A DNA stretch of 6,238 bases from Clostridia bacterium (GCA_027335545.1 DAHWHV010000186.1:1-6238); one strand, 5' to 3'. Shown: positions 1-5,421, numbered from the stretch's first letter. Numbers and translations are program-made. The notes: generated by a model not told the origin, from the letters alone.

Positions 1-1
1 C

Positions 2-1285
2 AGCCTGGCCGCCATCGGAGTGGCGCCGTGGGCCGGGGTCGCCGCGGACCGGTGGCGGCGGCGACCGCTCATGGTGGCCTGCGACCTCTTCCGGGCCCTG
101 GCCCTGCTGACGATTCCCGTCGCGGCCCTGCTGCACCGCCTGAGCTTCCTGCAGATCGCCCTGGTGGTCGCCCTGGTCGGGGGCGCCTCGGTCGTGTTCG
201 ACGTGGCCGACCAGGCCTGGCTGCCCGACTTCGTCGCGCGCGACCGGCTGCCCGAGGGCAACTCCCTGGTGGCGGGTGCCTCGGCCGTGGGGGAGACGGG
301 CGGTCCGGCGCTGATGGGGCTGCTCATCCAATGGGTCGGCGGGCCTTTGGCGATCCTCTGCGACGCGGTCTCCTACCTCGCCTCCGCGGCGTCGCTGCTG
401 CTGATCCGCGCTCCGGAGCGCCCGCCGACGCCTCCGGCCGCGGCGGTCCCCGGGCGGGGGCAGGCGCTGGCCAGCTTCCGCTTCATCCTCGCCCACCCCG
501 TCCTGCGCCCGCTGGCGCTGACCGTGGGCACCCAGGCCCTGTGCGGTGGCTTCTTCGGGGCCCTGTACGAACTGTATGCGCTCCGCACGTTGCACCTGTC
601 GCCGCTGGCCCTGGGGGTGCTGATCACGGGGGGTGGGGCGGGCGCCCTGCTGGGCAGCCTCGCGGCCCCCTGGCTCCTGCGGCGCCTGGGGGCGCGGCGC
701 TCGCTGCTGCTGGCCCCGCTGCTGGCGGGGGCCCTCGCCTGGCTGGTCCCGCTGGCCCGCGGTCCGGTGGCCGCGGCCTTCGCGGCCCTGCTCGTGGCCC
801 AATTCTGCGGCGACCTGGCCGGCACGGTCTTTGACGTGCACGCCAACGTGGTGCGCCAGACGGTGACGCCACCGGACCGCCTGGGCCGCGTCGGTGGGGC
901 GGGCGCCTGGTGGGGCGGGACGCTGGGGGCCGTGGGGGCCCTGGTGGCCGGGGTGCTGGCCGGGGCCGTCGGCGTGCGGGGGGCGCTGTTCGTCGCGGCG
1001 GCCGGGCAGTGCCTCGCCCCGCTCTGGCTCCTGCCCCAGGCGCTGCGGGCGTGGCGGGAGCCGGGGTTGGCGGTGGTGCGGCCAGAGGCCGTGGGGCAGT
1101 ACGGGCGGACGCGGGGGCCGTCGGGTCGCGGCCCCACCGCGCTCCGGTCGCGGCGCGGCGTGGACGACCGGAGGAGCCACCGGACCGTAGCCAGCGCGGC
1201 GGGCCGGCGCCTCCGCGGCGCGCTCGGGTGGGCCGGCTCCACCCCGGAGGCGACGACCCCGGGGGGAAGTGAGCGCGGCCCGTGA
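2..1285 (+). CDS. MFS transporter, MFS_3 (EntS-like exporter) type, 5' end outside window
   Basis: Integral membrane protein of the major facilitator superfamily, most like the MFS_3 / enterobactin-exporter (EntS) group of proton-driven efflux carriers; the substrate cannot be read from sequence. The frame is open from base 2, so the true start lies to the left and the first two helices are mostly missing. Counting from the in-frame GTG at 20, the loop 2-3 signature GVAADRWRRRPLM is at residues 6-18. Family-typical LPDFVARDRLPEGNSL is at 68-83, with an acidic/aromatic CDAVSYL near 114-120 and hydrophobic helices running to about residue 345. The central Pro-rich loop (about 133-146) fits the usual split between six-helix halves. 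After about residue 349 (base 1064) the protein becomes an Arg/Gly/Pro-rich, non-membrane tail of about 73 residues. This is unusual for the family and may be readthrough into former intergenic DNA. Transcription converges on the sigma/solute-binding gene. Family call strong; the tail is doubtful. Confidence 0.88.
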   Translation, partial: SLAAIGVAPWAGVAADRWRRRPLMVACDLFRALALLTIPVAALLHRLSFLQIALVVALVGGASVVFDVADQAWLPDFVARDRLPEGNSLVAGASAVGETGGPALMGLLIQWVGGPLAILCDAVSYLASAASLLLIRAPERPPTPPAAAVPGRGQALASFRFILAHPVLRPLALTVGTQALCGGFFGALYELYALRTLHLSPLALGVLITGGGAGALLGSLAAPWLLRRLGARRSLLLAPLLAGALAWLVPLARGPVAAAFAALLVAQFCGDLAGTVFDVHANVVRQTVTPPDRLGRVGGAGAWWGGTLGAVGALVAGVLAGAVGVRGALFVAAAGQCLAPLWLLPQALRAWREPGLAVVRPEAVGQYGRTRGPSGRGPTALRSRRGVDDRRSHRTVASAAGRRLRGALGWAGSTPEATTPGGSERGP

Positions 1286-1499
1286 CCGTCCCGGTGCGGT
1301 GCGCGACGGCCGAGGGGGAGAAGGCCCCGGGGGACGGGGGCCCAGGCGGCCGCTCCGCTGGACCCGCGCCCCGGGGCCGCCAGCCCCTCCAGGGGGTGCT
1401 GCCGACCGCCAGGCCCACCTGCCGCAGGCGGGTCCGGCCACGACCCCGCCCGGCCAGCGCCTCTGGACGGGCGGCCCCTCGCCCAGTGCCCCCGCGCCG
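1286..1499. other. Convergent intergenic spacer with weak hairpins
   Basis: This 214-bp spacer lies between the stop of the transporter gene (plus) and the stop of the sigma/solute-binding fusion (minus). I see no convincing gene in it. It holds several GC-rich inverted repeats. GGCGGCC at 1345-1351 pairs with GGCCGCC at 1375-1381 across a 23-nt loop. At 1381-1401, CAGC+CCCT pairs with AGGG+GCTG around a CC loop with a 3-nt bulge. GGGCG and CGCCC near 1468-1486 can form a 5-bp stem. None is followed by a T tract on either strand, so they are only possible bidirectional termination structures, and in DNA this GC-rich such repeats arise easily by chance. Confidence 0.3.
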
Positions 1500-3203
1500 T
1501 CAGTTCTCGGCGTACTGCAGCGGCGCCCCGGCCTGGTGCGCGGAGCCAGCGGCCCGGAGCGTCGCCAGGGCCTCCTCCAGCGAGACGCGGTCCATGAGCA
1601 GGTCCCAGAACGTAATGCCCGCATCGGGCAGGCATGGCAGCAGGCGGGTCACGCCGAGGGGCCCGGTCGCGCGGTCCAGCTCCCACAGGCATTCCTTGCC
1701 CAGAGGCAGCGGCTGCTCCCGCCACGCCCCCAGGGCCGCCGGCGTCCGGTGTGCCGGCAGTTCGTCGCCCCGCAGTGGGGGCCCGTCGGTGAACAGCGCC
1801 TGGACCACCCGGAAGGCCGCCAGCGGATCCGGCGCGACCCCGCGTACCGACACAGCTACCCGGTGCCAGAGCGTGAGGTGTGGGTCGGAGCGCGCGAACC
1901 GCGGCATGGGGGCGATGCCCCAGCGGAAGCGGCTGCCCCAGCGCTCGATCAGCGAGGAGGGCTGCCCCGCCTGGAAGCAGTAGAAGGCGGTCCGCCCCTC
2001 GAAGAACGCCTGCCCGATCCAGCCGTGGAACGGCGCCGCGTAGCCCTTGGCGTTCCAACGGCGGGTGAAGTCCACCGCCTCGGGCAGGGCGGTCCAGTCG
2101 GTCTCCGTGCAGCCCAATTGCTCCGCGACGTAGGCCAGTTCGAAGCCGCAGGGCGTCTGGGTGGTGAGCGCGGGTATTCCCGCCGCCTTGCAGCGGTCGC
2201 AATAGCCAAAGAACTCCTCCCAAGTCCAGTCGGCCGGCGGCAGGGGCAGGCCCAGGCGCCCCAGGAGGTCCGCGTTGTACAGCACGGCGTGGGGCGTGTC
2301 CCGGTACGGCAGAAAGTATGGCCGCCCGCCCCAGGAGAAGCGCCGCAGCCGGTCCCCGAAGGGTTCGAGGTCGAACCCCGCCGCCTCCGCCAGCTGGTCG
2401 AGCGGCAGGGCCACGGACGCCTGAGGCGGCGCCGCTGCGAGGGCAGGTGCCTCCCAGAAGAGCCCGATCTTCACCGCGGCGTCGCTGCGGTGGGGCTCGA
2501 CGGGCGTCGCGCGCAGGTCCGGGCGCGTCCGGCTCCAATGGGCCAGCAGTCGCTCCGGGTCGACCGCGTAGCAGGCCAGGGCGACGCTCTCCCCAGGCAC
2601 GGTGTCCACGTCCCTTCGGTAGTCGTCGGGCCGGTAGAACAGCCAGCGGAAGCGGCGGCGGGCCCGATGCAGGGCCGTATGGACCCGTCCCGCGGGCACG
2701 CCGAGCGTGCCCGCGGTCTCGCGTGGAGAGAGGCCCGCCAGCCAAACCAGGGTCCCGACCCGGCGCTCGGCCGGCGGCAGCAGCGCGATGGCCGCGAGGA
2801 CCCCGCTGGCCCCCGACGTCAGCGGGTCCTGACCGGGCTCCGACTCGGCCCCCGCATCCCGCCGCCCAGGGAGTCGCTCGATCTCCGCCAGGCCCCCCGC
2901 CGGCAGGCCCTCGCGCCGGGTCCGCGCCCCGGCCTGGCGCAGCCGGTCCCGCGCCTCGTTCAGCACGACCGCCCGCAGCCAACCGTCGAAGGCATCGGCG
3001 GCTCGCAGGGTGCGCAGGCGGGTGAATGCCTGCCACAGGGCTTCCTGCAGCCCGTCCTCGGCCTCGTGCCAGTCGCCGATGGCGGCGGCCAGCAACAGCA
3101 GCAGCCGTGGCCGCCGCGGCGCCACCAGGGCGGCAAAGGCGTCCGGGTCGCCCTGCATGGCGAGCACTAGGTGCAGTCGTTCCTCGGCCTCCGTCCGGGT
3201 CAC
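1500..3203 (-). CDS. ECF sigma factor fused to ABC-type extracellular solute-binding domain
   Basis: A 567-residue protein with two unrelated modules. Residues about 17-92 read as sigma-70 region 2: GDPDAFAALV, then DWHEAEDGLQEALWQAF (region 2.2-like core contact), then FDGWLRAVVLNEARDRLR. Residues about 135-188 are region 4: LPPAERR, then helix-turn-helix LSPRETAGTLGVPAGRVHTALHRARRR. From about 205 on it matches a sugar-type solute-binding protein (SBP_bac_1/8): the opening strand, GGRPYFLPYRDTPHAVLYNADLLGRLGLP (288-319), DWTWEEFF (325-332), and a typical C-terminal SLEEALATLR (541-550). No signal peptide, lipobox or transmembrane segment is visible, so the binding fold should be cytoplasmic. 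Inferred role: a sigma factor whose activity depends on ligand, analogous in logic to LacI or LysR regulators. The GTG at 3203 is chosen because it sits just before the sigma N terminus; the same frame has a TAA at 3263-3261. The upstream GGTGGGGGG is a poor ribosome site. No anti-sigma gene adjoins. Domain calls are strong; function is inferred. Confidence 0.9.
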   Translation of the reverse strand: MTRTEAEERLHLVLAMQGDPDAFAALVAPRRPRLLLLLAAAIGDWHEAEDGLQEALWQAFTRLRTLRAADAFDGWLRAVVLNEARDRLRQAGARTRREGLPAGGLAEIERLPGRRDAGAESEPGQDPLTSGASGVLAAIALLPPAERRVGTLVWLAGLSPRETAGTLGVPAGRVHTALHRARRRFRWLFYRPDDYRRDVDTVPGESVALACYAVDPERLLAHWSRTRPDLRATPVEPHRSDAAVKIGLFWEAPALAAAPPQASVALPLDQLAEAAGFDLEPFGDRLRRFSWGGRPYFLPYRDTPHAVLYNADLLGRLGLPLPPADWTWEEFFGYCDRCKAAGIPALTTQTPCGFELAYVAEQLGCTETDWTALPEAVDFTRRWNAKGYAAPFHGWIGQAFFEGRTAFYCFQAGQPSSLIERWGSRFRWGIAPMPRFARSDPHLTLWHRVAVSVRGVAPDPLAAFRVVQALFTDGPPLRGDELPAHRTPAALGAWREQPLPLGKECLWELDRATGPLGVTRLLPCLPDAGITFWDLLMDRVSLEEALATLRAAGSAHQAGAPLQYAEN

Positions 3204-3301
3204 CCCCCCACCGGCGTTCTCCGGCCTCTGCCCCCTGAGACGCGCCCGCCGGGCCCAACCTTACATGCCGGCTCGACACGCCAGCTCGCCCCAGCCAACG
3301 C

Positions 3302-3318
3302 GCGCGCACGGTGCGCGC
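3302..3318. promoter_or_regulatory. 17-bp interrupted palindrome upstream of the sigma/solute-binding gene
   Basis: GCGCGCAC (3302-3309) and GTGCGCGC (3311-3318) are perfect inverted arms around a single central base, about 100 bp upstream of the GTG start of the fusion gene. It could be an operator for a dimeric regulator, or, as RNA, a hairpin in the leader (GCGCGC stem with a five-base loop). Alternating GC is easy to produce in this base composition, so the site is only a candidate. I could not place a convincing -35/-10 pair around it. Confidence 0.35.
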
Positions 3319-3327
3319 TGCGAGGGT

Positions 3328-3576
3328 CAGGGGACTCGGCAGGGAGGCGGTTTGGGTGTAGGCGTCCGGTGAGACCCGGGCGCCACGCAGGATGGCCTCG
3401 AACACTGGCCCCATGGCCCGGGGCACATGGAGAGGCCGCGTCCTATCGTCCAGCAGCATGACGATCGCCGCGATGTTGCCCAGGATCTCTCTGCCGGTGG
3501 GGTTCTTCAGCAGGAGGGTGCACCGCCGCACGTCAGAATGGTGGCCTGTTCGAAACACTCCCTGGCTCGCTTCCAT
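3328..3576 (-). pseudogene. Gene-like fragment of unknown function, possible truncated gene
   Basis: From the ATG at 3576 the minus strand reads about 83 residues that look like real protein. From residue about 15 on, codons strongly prefer G or C in the third position. The composition is ordinary, including CTLLLKNPTGREILGN (19-34), IAAIVMLLDDRTRPLHVPRA (35-54) and MGPVFEAILRGARV (55-68). I do not recognise the family. The frame has no stop of its own. It runs on, losing protein-like character after about 3328, into an out-of-frame overlap with the fusion gene, so as a free-standing gene it lacks a 3' end. No ribosome binding site precedes the ATG. The likeliest reading is a remnant whose 3' end was lost, or a gene with a frameshift before the TAA at 3263-3261 in the neighbouring frame. 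A chance open frame is also possible. The end given is where coding character fades, not a stop codon. Confidence 0.35.
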
Positions 3577-3600
3577 TGGTGTCGGTGACTGTAGGAGATG

Positions 3601-3900
3601 CCACGTTCCATGGGATCAGTGCTGAGCATATTGAAGCAATGACCTCCCTCGCCCGTTCGTCCATCTGCGAATCCCTCAGAAAGCGATACATACTTGGCCC
3701 TCTACTGTGAAGCGGAAGGGGTAGTATGTCTGCCCTTTACGAATCCGCAGCCTATGTACGTTGTACTCGGCAGGGCCGTGATGTTGCTCTTGTGCCACAC
3801 GATGTGTGTGTAGAGTTGGACTGCACTTGCCATCATGCTGCGGGAGTTCGTGTCTGTGTATACGAAGTCATTGGCGGACCAACACAGAACGTGAACCTCC
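3601..3900. other. Low-GC island (about 53% GC) inside very GC-rich DNA
   Basis: By direct count 160 of these 300 bases are G or C (53%), while the genes on both sides are visibly near 70-75%. The left edge is gradual from about 3540. The right edge falls at the 3' end of the ASCH gene, near 3895-3905. I find no terminal inverted repeats, transposase, tRNA or target-site duplication. It contains a possible small ORF on the plus strand and a possible promoter on the minus strand. Explanations include a remnant of transferred DNA, an ageing non-coding spacer drifting in composition, or a structured RNA; the sequence alone does not choose between them. Confidence 0.6.
3683..3711 (-). promoter_or_regulatory. 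Possible sigma-70-type promoter on the minus strand
   Basis: On the minus strand TTCACA (3711-3706; five of six to the -35 consensus) is separated by 17 bp from TATCGC (3688-3683; matches only the first three -10 positions). It lies in the lower-GC island and points toward the gene-like fragment and, farther on, the sigma/solute-binding gene. The -10 is weak, and AT-richer DNA produces such matches by chance. Confidence 0.22.
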
Positions 3901-4070
3901 CTCTGCGGCAAGGTCCAGCGACCACAGGCCCAAGCGACCGCGGGCCGGCAGCGACGGCTCCAGGAGGCGGACCCCCTCCAGGCGCCAGGCCCAGCGGCCG
4001 GGGGCGAAGTCGCCGAAGACGGATTCCGGGTAGTCGGGGGCGAGGCTGGCCGTGGGCACGCACGCCGTGA
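3726..4070 (+). CDS. Possible small Cys-rich protein, doubtful; 3' half overlaps the ASCH gene
   Basis: An ATG at 3726 is preceded by GGAAGGGG (3714-3721), a reasonable ribosome binding site with four bases of spacing. The first about 62 residues look protein-like, with strand-forming stretches DVALVPHDVCVELDC (19-33) and GVRVCVYEVIGG (40-51). There are five cysteines (13, 28, 33, 35, 44), three of them with two histidines in CVELDCTCHH (28-37). I know no matching family. After about residue 62 the frame enters the antisense of the ASCH gene and turns into Pro/Gly/Arg-rich shadow sequence up to its stop, 114 residues in all. If real, the original gene was probably cut at the island edge near 3910. 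Its codons have low GC in third positions, unlike every neighbour. A chance ORF in AT-richer DNA is a serious alternative. Confidence 0.22.
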   Translation: MSALYESAAYVRCTRQGRDVALVPHDVCVELDCTCHHAAGVRVCVYEVIGGPTQNVNLPLRQGPATTGPSDRGPAATAPGGGPPPGARPSGRGRSRRRRIPGSRGRGWPWARTP

Positions 4071-4308
4071 CCTGCACGACGGCTAGCACCCTGCCTAGCG
4101 GCAGGTCGACCCCAGCGCCGGGGGCCGGGCCGAGCGCCGAGCGCCAGGGCTCCAACGCCAGTAGCACCCGGTCCGCCGCGCGCCAGCGGGCCGAGGCGTG
4201 GATGGCCAGCGGCCCGCGGTGGCGCGTCGCCCAGGAGCGCGTCTCATAGCGCTTGGCACCGCACGCCGCCAGCGCCGCCCACGGTTGGCGCAGGGTGATG
4301 GCCTGCAG
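3868..4308 (-). CDS. ASCH-domain protein (PUA-like RNA-binding fold)
   Basis: A small protein of the ASCH superfamily, a PUA-like beta-barrel fold linked to RNA binding or nucleoside/RNA modification (E. coli YqfB is a characterised amidohydrolase member); the reaction here is not predictable. The N-terminal block is the family hallmark: ITLRQPWAALAACGAKRYET, then RSWATRHRGPLAIHAS, with conserved RQPW, GxKxxExRxW and RGPLxIH elements. The strand GRVLAVVQVTACV and the closing GRWAWRLEGVRLLEP / GRLGLWSLDL complete the domain. The frame opens at an ATG at 4404, but the first 32 residues have no family character and span a very stable hairpin (4364-4395). I therefore prefer the CTG at 4308, six bases after GGGAGGGA and just before the first conserved strand, giving about 146 residues. 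The last dozen residues (EGGSRSVLVRQ) come from the low-GC island and look like a replaced tail. Co-oriented with the isomerase gene upstream. Confidence 0.82.
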   Translation of the reverse strand: MQAITLRQPWAALAACGAKRYETRSWATRHRGPLAIHASARWRAADRVLLALEPWRSALGPAPGAGVDLPLGRVLAVVQVTACVPTASLAPDYPESVFGDFAPGRWAWRLEGVRLLEPSLPARGRLGLWSLDLAAEGGSRSVLVRQ

Positions 4309-4363
4309 CCGGGCTCCCTCCCCTCGCCCGCGGTGGGGCGCGATGCACTCCGCACAGCGGCAC

Positions 4364-4395
4364 CCCGCGCCCCCCGGAACCCTGGGGGGCGCGGG
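4364..4395. terminator. 12-bp perfect hairpin between the isomerase and ASCH genes
   Basis: CCCGCGCCCCCC (4364-4375) pairs perfectly with GGGGGGCGCGGG (4384-4395) across an 8-nt loop: a 12-bp, all-GC stem. It lies about 90 bp after the isomerase stop and about 55 bp before the preferred ASCH start, in the direction of transcription of both. There is no U tract, so it is not a textbook intrinsic terminator. It could act as a weak terminator or attenuator, a 3'-end stabiliser for the isomerase message, or a leader structure for the ASCH message. It argues against translation starting at the ATG at 4404. Confidence 0.5.
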
Positions 4396-4487
4396 CGGGC
4401 CCATCGGGCGCCCACGTCGGGACCAGTCCCAGCCGTGCGTCCGGGGTCACCAGGGTCGCGGGGCCCCTCCGGGCGCGAGGTCGCGGC

Positions 4488-5249
4488 TCAGGCGTCGCAA
4501 GCCCGGAAGGCCTCCTGCAACGCCGCCACGGCGTCGCCCGTCGGGCTGAACTCGTGGCCGACGTAGCCCGCATAGTCCGTAGCGGCGATCGCGCGCATGA
4601 CGGCGGGATAGAAGATCTCCTGCTGGTCGTCGAGGTTGTGGCGGCCGGGGTTGCCCGCCGTGTGGAAGTGTCCGATGTGCGCGAGGTGGTCGCGAATGTT
4701 GCGGATCAGGTCTCCCTCCATGATCTGCATGTGGTAGATGTCGTAGAGGAGTTTGCAGCGGGGGGACCCCACCGCCTCACACAACTGCACGCCCCAGGCC
4801 GTGTGGTCGCACTGGTAGTCCGGGTGGTTGACCTTGCTGTTGAGGAGTTCCATGCAGAGGTTGATCCCGTGCTCCTCGGCGTCCCGGATCACGCGGCGCA
4901 GGCCCTGCGCGCAGAGTTCCAGGCCGCGGCCGTCGTCTTGGCCATTGCGGTTGCCGCTGAAGGTGATCAGGGACGGGATGCCGTGCGCGGCGGCCTTGCG
5001 GATGTTCTCCCGCAGTTCGGCCTCGATCCGGTCGTGGTTCTCTGGCTTGTTCAAGCCATCCCCGAGTGAGCGGTGGCCGCTGACGATGGGAATCGCCAGG
5101 CCCGCGGCCCGGATCGCCGCCCAGTGCTCCTCCGGCGCCATCTCGATCGCCACAAAGCCCAGTGCGGCGACCTTGCGGATCGCCTCGGCCGGGTCCGCCC
5201 CGGCCCGCCGGGCCAGGCCCCAGGTCACCGACTGCTTGATGCTACCCAC
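4488..5249 (-). CDS. Hydroxypyruvate isomerase-family TIM-barrel sugar isomerase/epimerase
   Basis: A cytoplasmic (beta/alpha)8 enzyme of the AP endonuclease 2-like sugar isomerase superfamily, closest in motifs to hydroxypyruvate isomerase (hydroxypyruvate to tartronate semialdehyde). Related proteins act on other ketoses and aldoses, so the substrate is open. At 253 residues it is near the family length of about 260. Likely metal and catalytic positions are E134 in CMELLNSK, D170 in LLYDIYHMQIMEGD, H196 in HIGHFHTAGNPGRH and E233 in GHEFSPTGD; the YDIYHMQIMEGD and GHFHTAGxPGRH blocks are hallmarks of this group. The GTG at 5249 is well supported by GGAGGG (5263-5258) eight bases upstream and by the normal N-terminal strand (IKQSVTW). 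It is the first gene of a possible two-gene unit with ASCH and diverges from the DUF1707 gene across an intergenic region full of repeats. Family certain; substrate unknown. Confidence 0.9.
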   Translation of the reverse strand: MGSIKQSVTWGLARRAGADPAEAIRKVAALGFVAIEMAPEEHWAAIRAAGLAIPIVSGHRSLGDGLNKPENHDRIEAELRENIRKAAAHGIPSLITFSGNRNGQDDGRGLELCAQGLRRVIRDAEEHGINLCMELLNSKVNHPDYQCDHTAWGVQLCEAVGSPRCKLLYDIYHMQIMEGDLIRNIRDHLAHIGHFHTAGNPGRHNLDDQQEIFYPAVMRAIAATDYAGYVGHEFSPTGDAVAALQEAFRACDA

Positions 5250-5257
5250 GTCTGCAG

Positions 5258-5263
5258 CCCTCC
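5258..5263 (-). promoter_or_regulatory. Ribosome binding site of the isomerase gene
   Basis: On the minus strand GGAGGG lies eight bases upstream of the GTG at 5249. It is the clearest Shine-Dalgarno sequence in the window and fixes that start codon. Confidence 0.7.
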
Positions 5264-5270
5264 ATCGTTC

Positions 5271-5354
5271 GTTCGTCGGGGAGCGTCTGTCAGGGACCGC
5301 CGGTCAGGGATCGTCCGCACGGGGCGTGCGTGTAGGGATCGCTTGCCGGGAGCG
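5271..5354. repeat. Degenerate 14-bp tandem repeat upstream of the isomerase gene
   Basis: Read on the plus strand in 14-base steps from 5271, successive units are gttcgtcggggagc, gtctgtcagggacc, gccggtcagggatc, gtccgcacggggcg, tgcgtgtagggatc, then a sixth, gcttgccgggagcg, shifted by one base. GGG falls at unit positions 9-11 in each of the first five units, and GGGA in four of those five. Units 2 and 3 share GTCAGGGA, and units 3 and 5 share AGGGATC. The array starts just upstream of the isomerase ribosome binding site. It may be a row of binding sites for a regulator or a decayed minisatellite. As 14 is not a multiple of three it is not a coding repeat. The regular phase is seen directly; any function is inference. 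Confidence 0.5.
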
Positions 5355-5401
5355 TCGCCGCGCCCAGGCAGTGGGACGCCCTCCAGCCGCCGGACCTGCG
5401 G

Positions 5402-5421
5402 TAGCCGGTGCCCACCGGCTA
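5402..5421. promoter_or_regulatory. 20-bp palindrome in the divergent intergenic region
   Basis: TAGCCGGTG (5402-5410) and CACCGGCTA (5413-5421) are perfect 9-bp inverted arms separated by CC. It lies about 150 bp upstream of the isomerase start and about 365 bp upstream of the DUF1707 start. The near-continuous symmetry suits an operator for a dimeric helix-turn-helix protein better than an RNA hairpin, which would have to give up inner pairs to form a loop. A cognate regulator is not evident nearby. Confidence 0.45.

Noticed and set aside
1269..3170. A 633-codon open frame on the plus strand
   Set aside because: It is antisense to the sigma/solute-binding gene, is rich in Arg, Gln and Pro with no recognisable domain, and arises because stops are rare in very GC-rich DNA.
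373..3576. A 1067-codon open frame on the minus strand
   Set aside because: Apart from its first about 80 codons (treated separately) it is Gly/Arg/Pro/Ala-rich shadow of the fusion gene and of the antisense of the transporter gene.
3601..3900. Insertion sequence or MITE in the low-GC island
   Set aside because: No terminal inverted repeats, target duplication or transposase residues could be found.
3702..3911. A 69-residue minus-strand ORF in the low-GC island
   Set aside because: It overlaps the 3' end of the ASCH gene out of frame, has no recognisable motif, and competes with the plus-strand ORF that has a better ribosome site.
3868..4404. ATG start at 4404 for the ASCH protein
   Set aside because: The extra 32 residues have no family character and span a 12-bp perfect hairpin; the frame is open only because of base composition.
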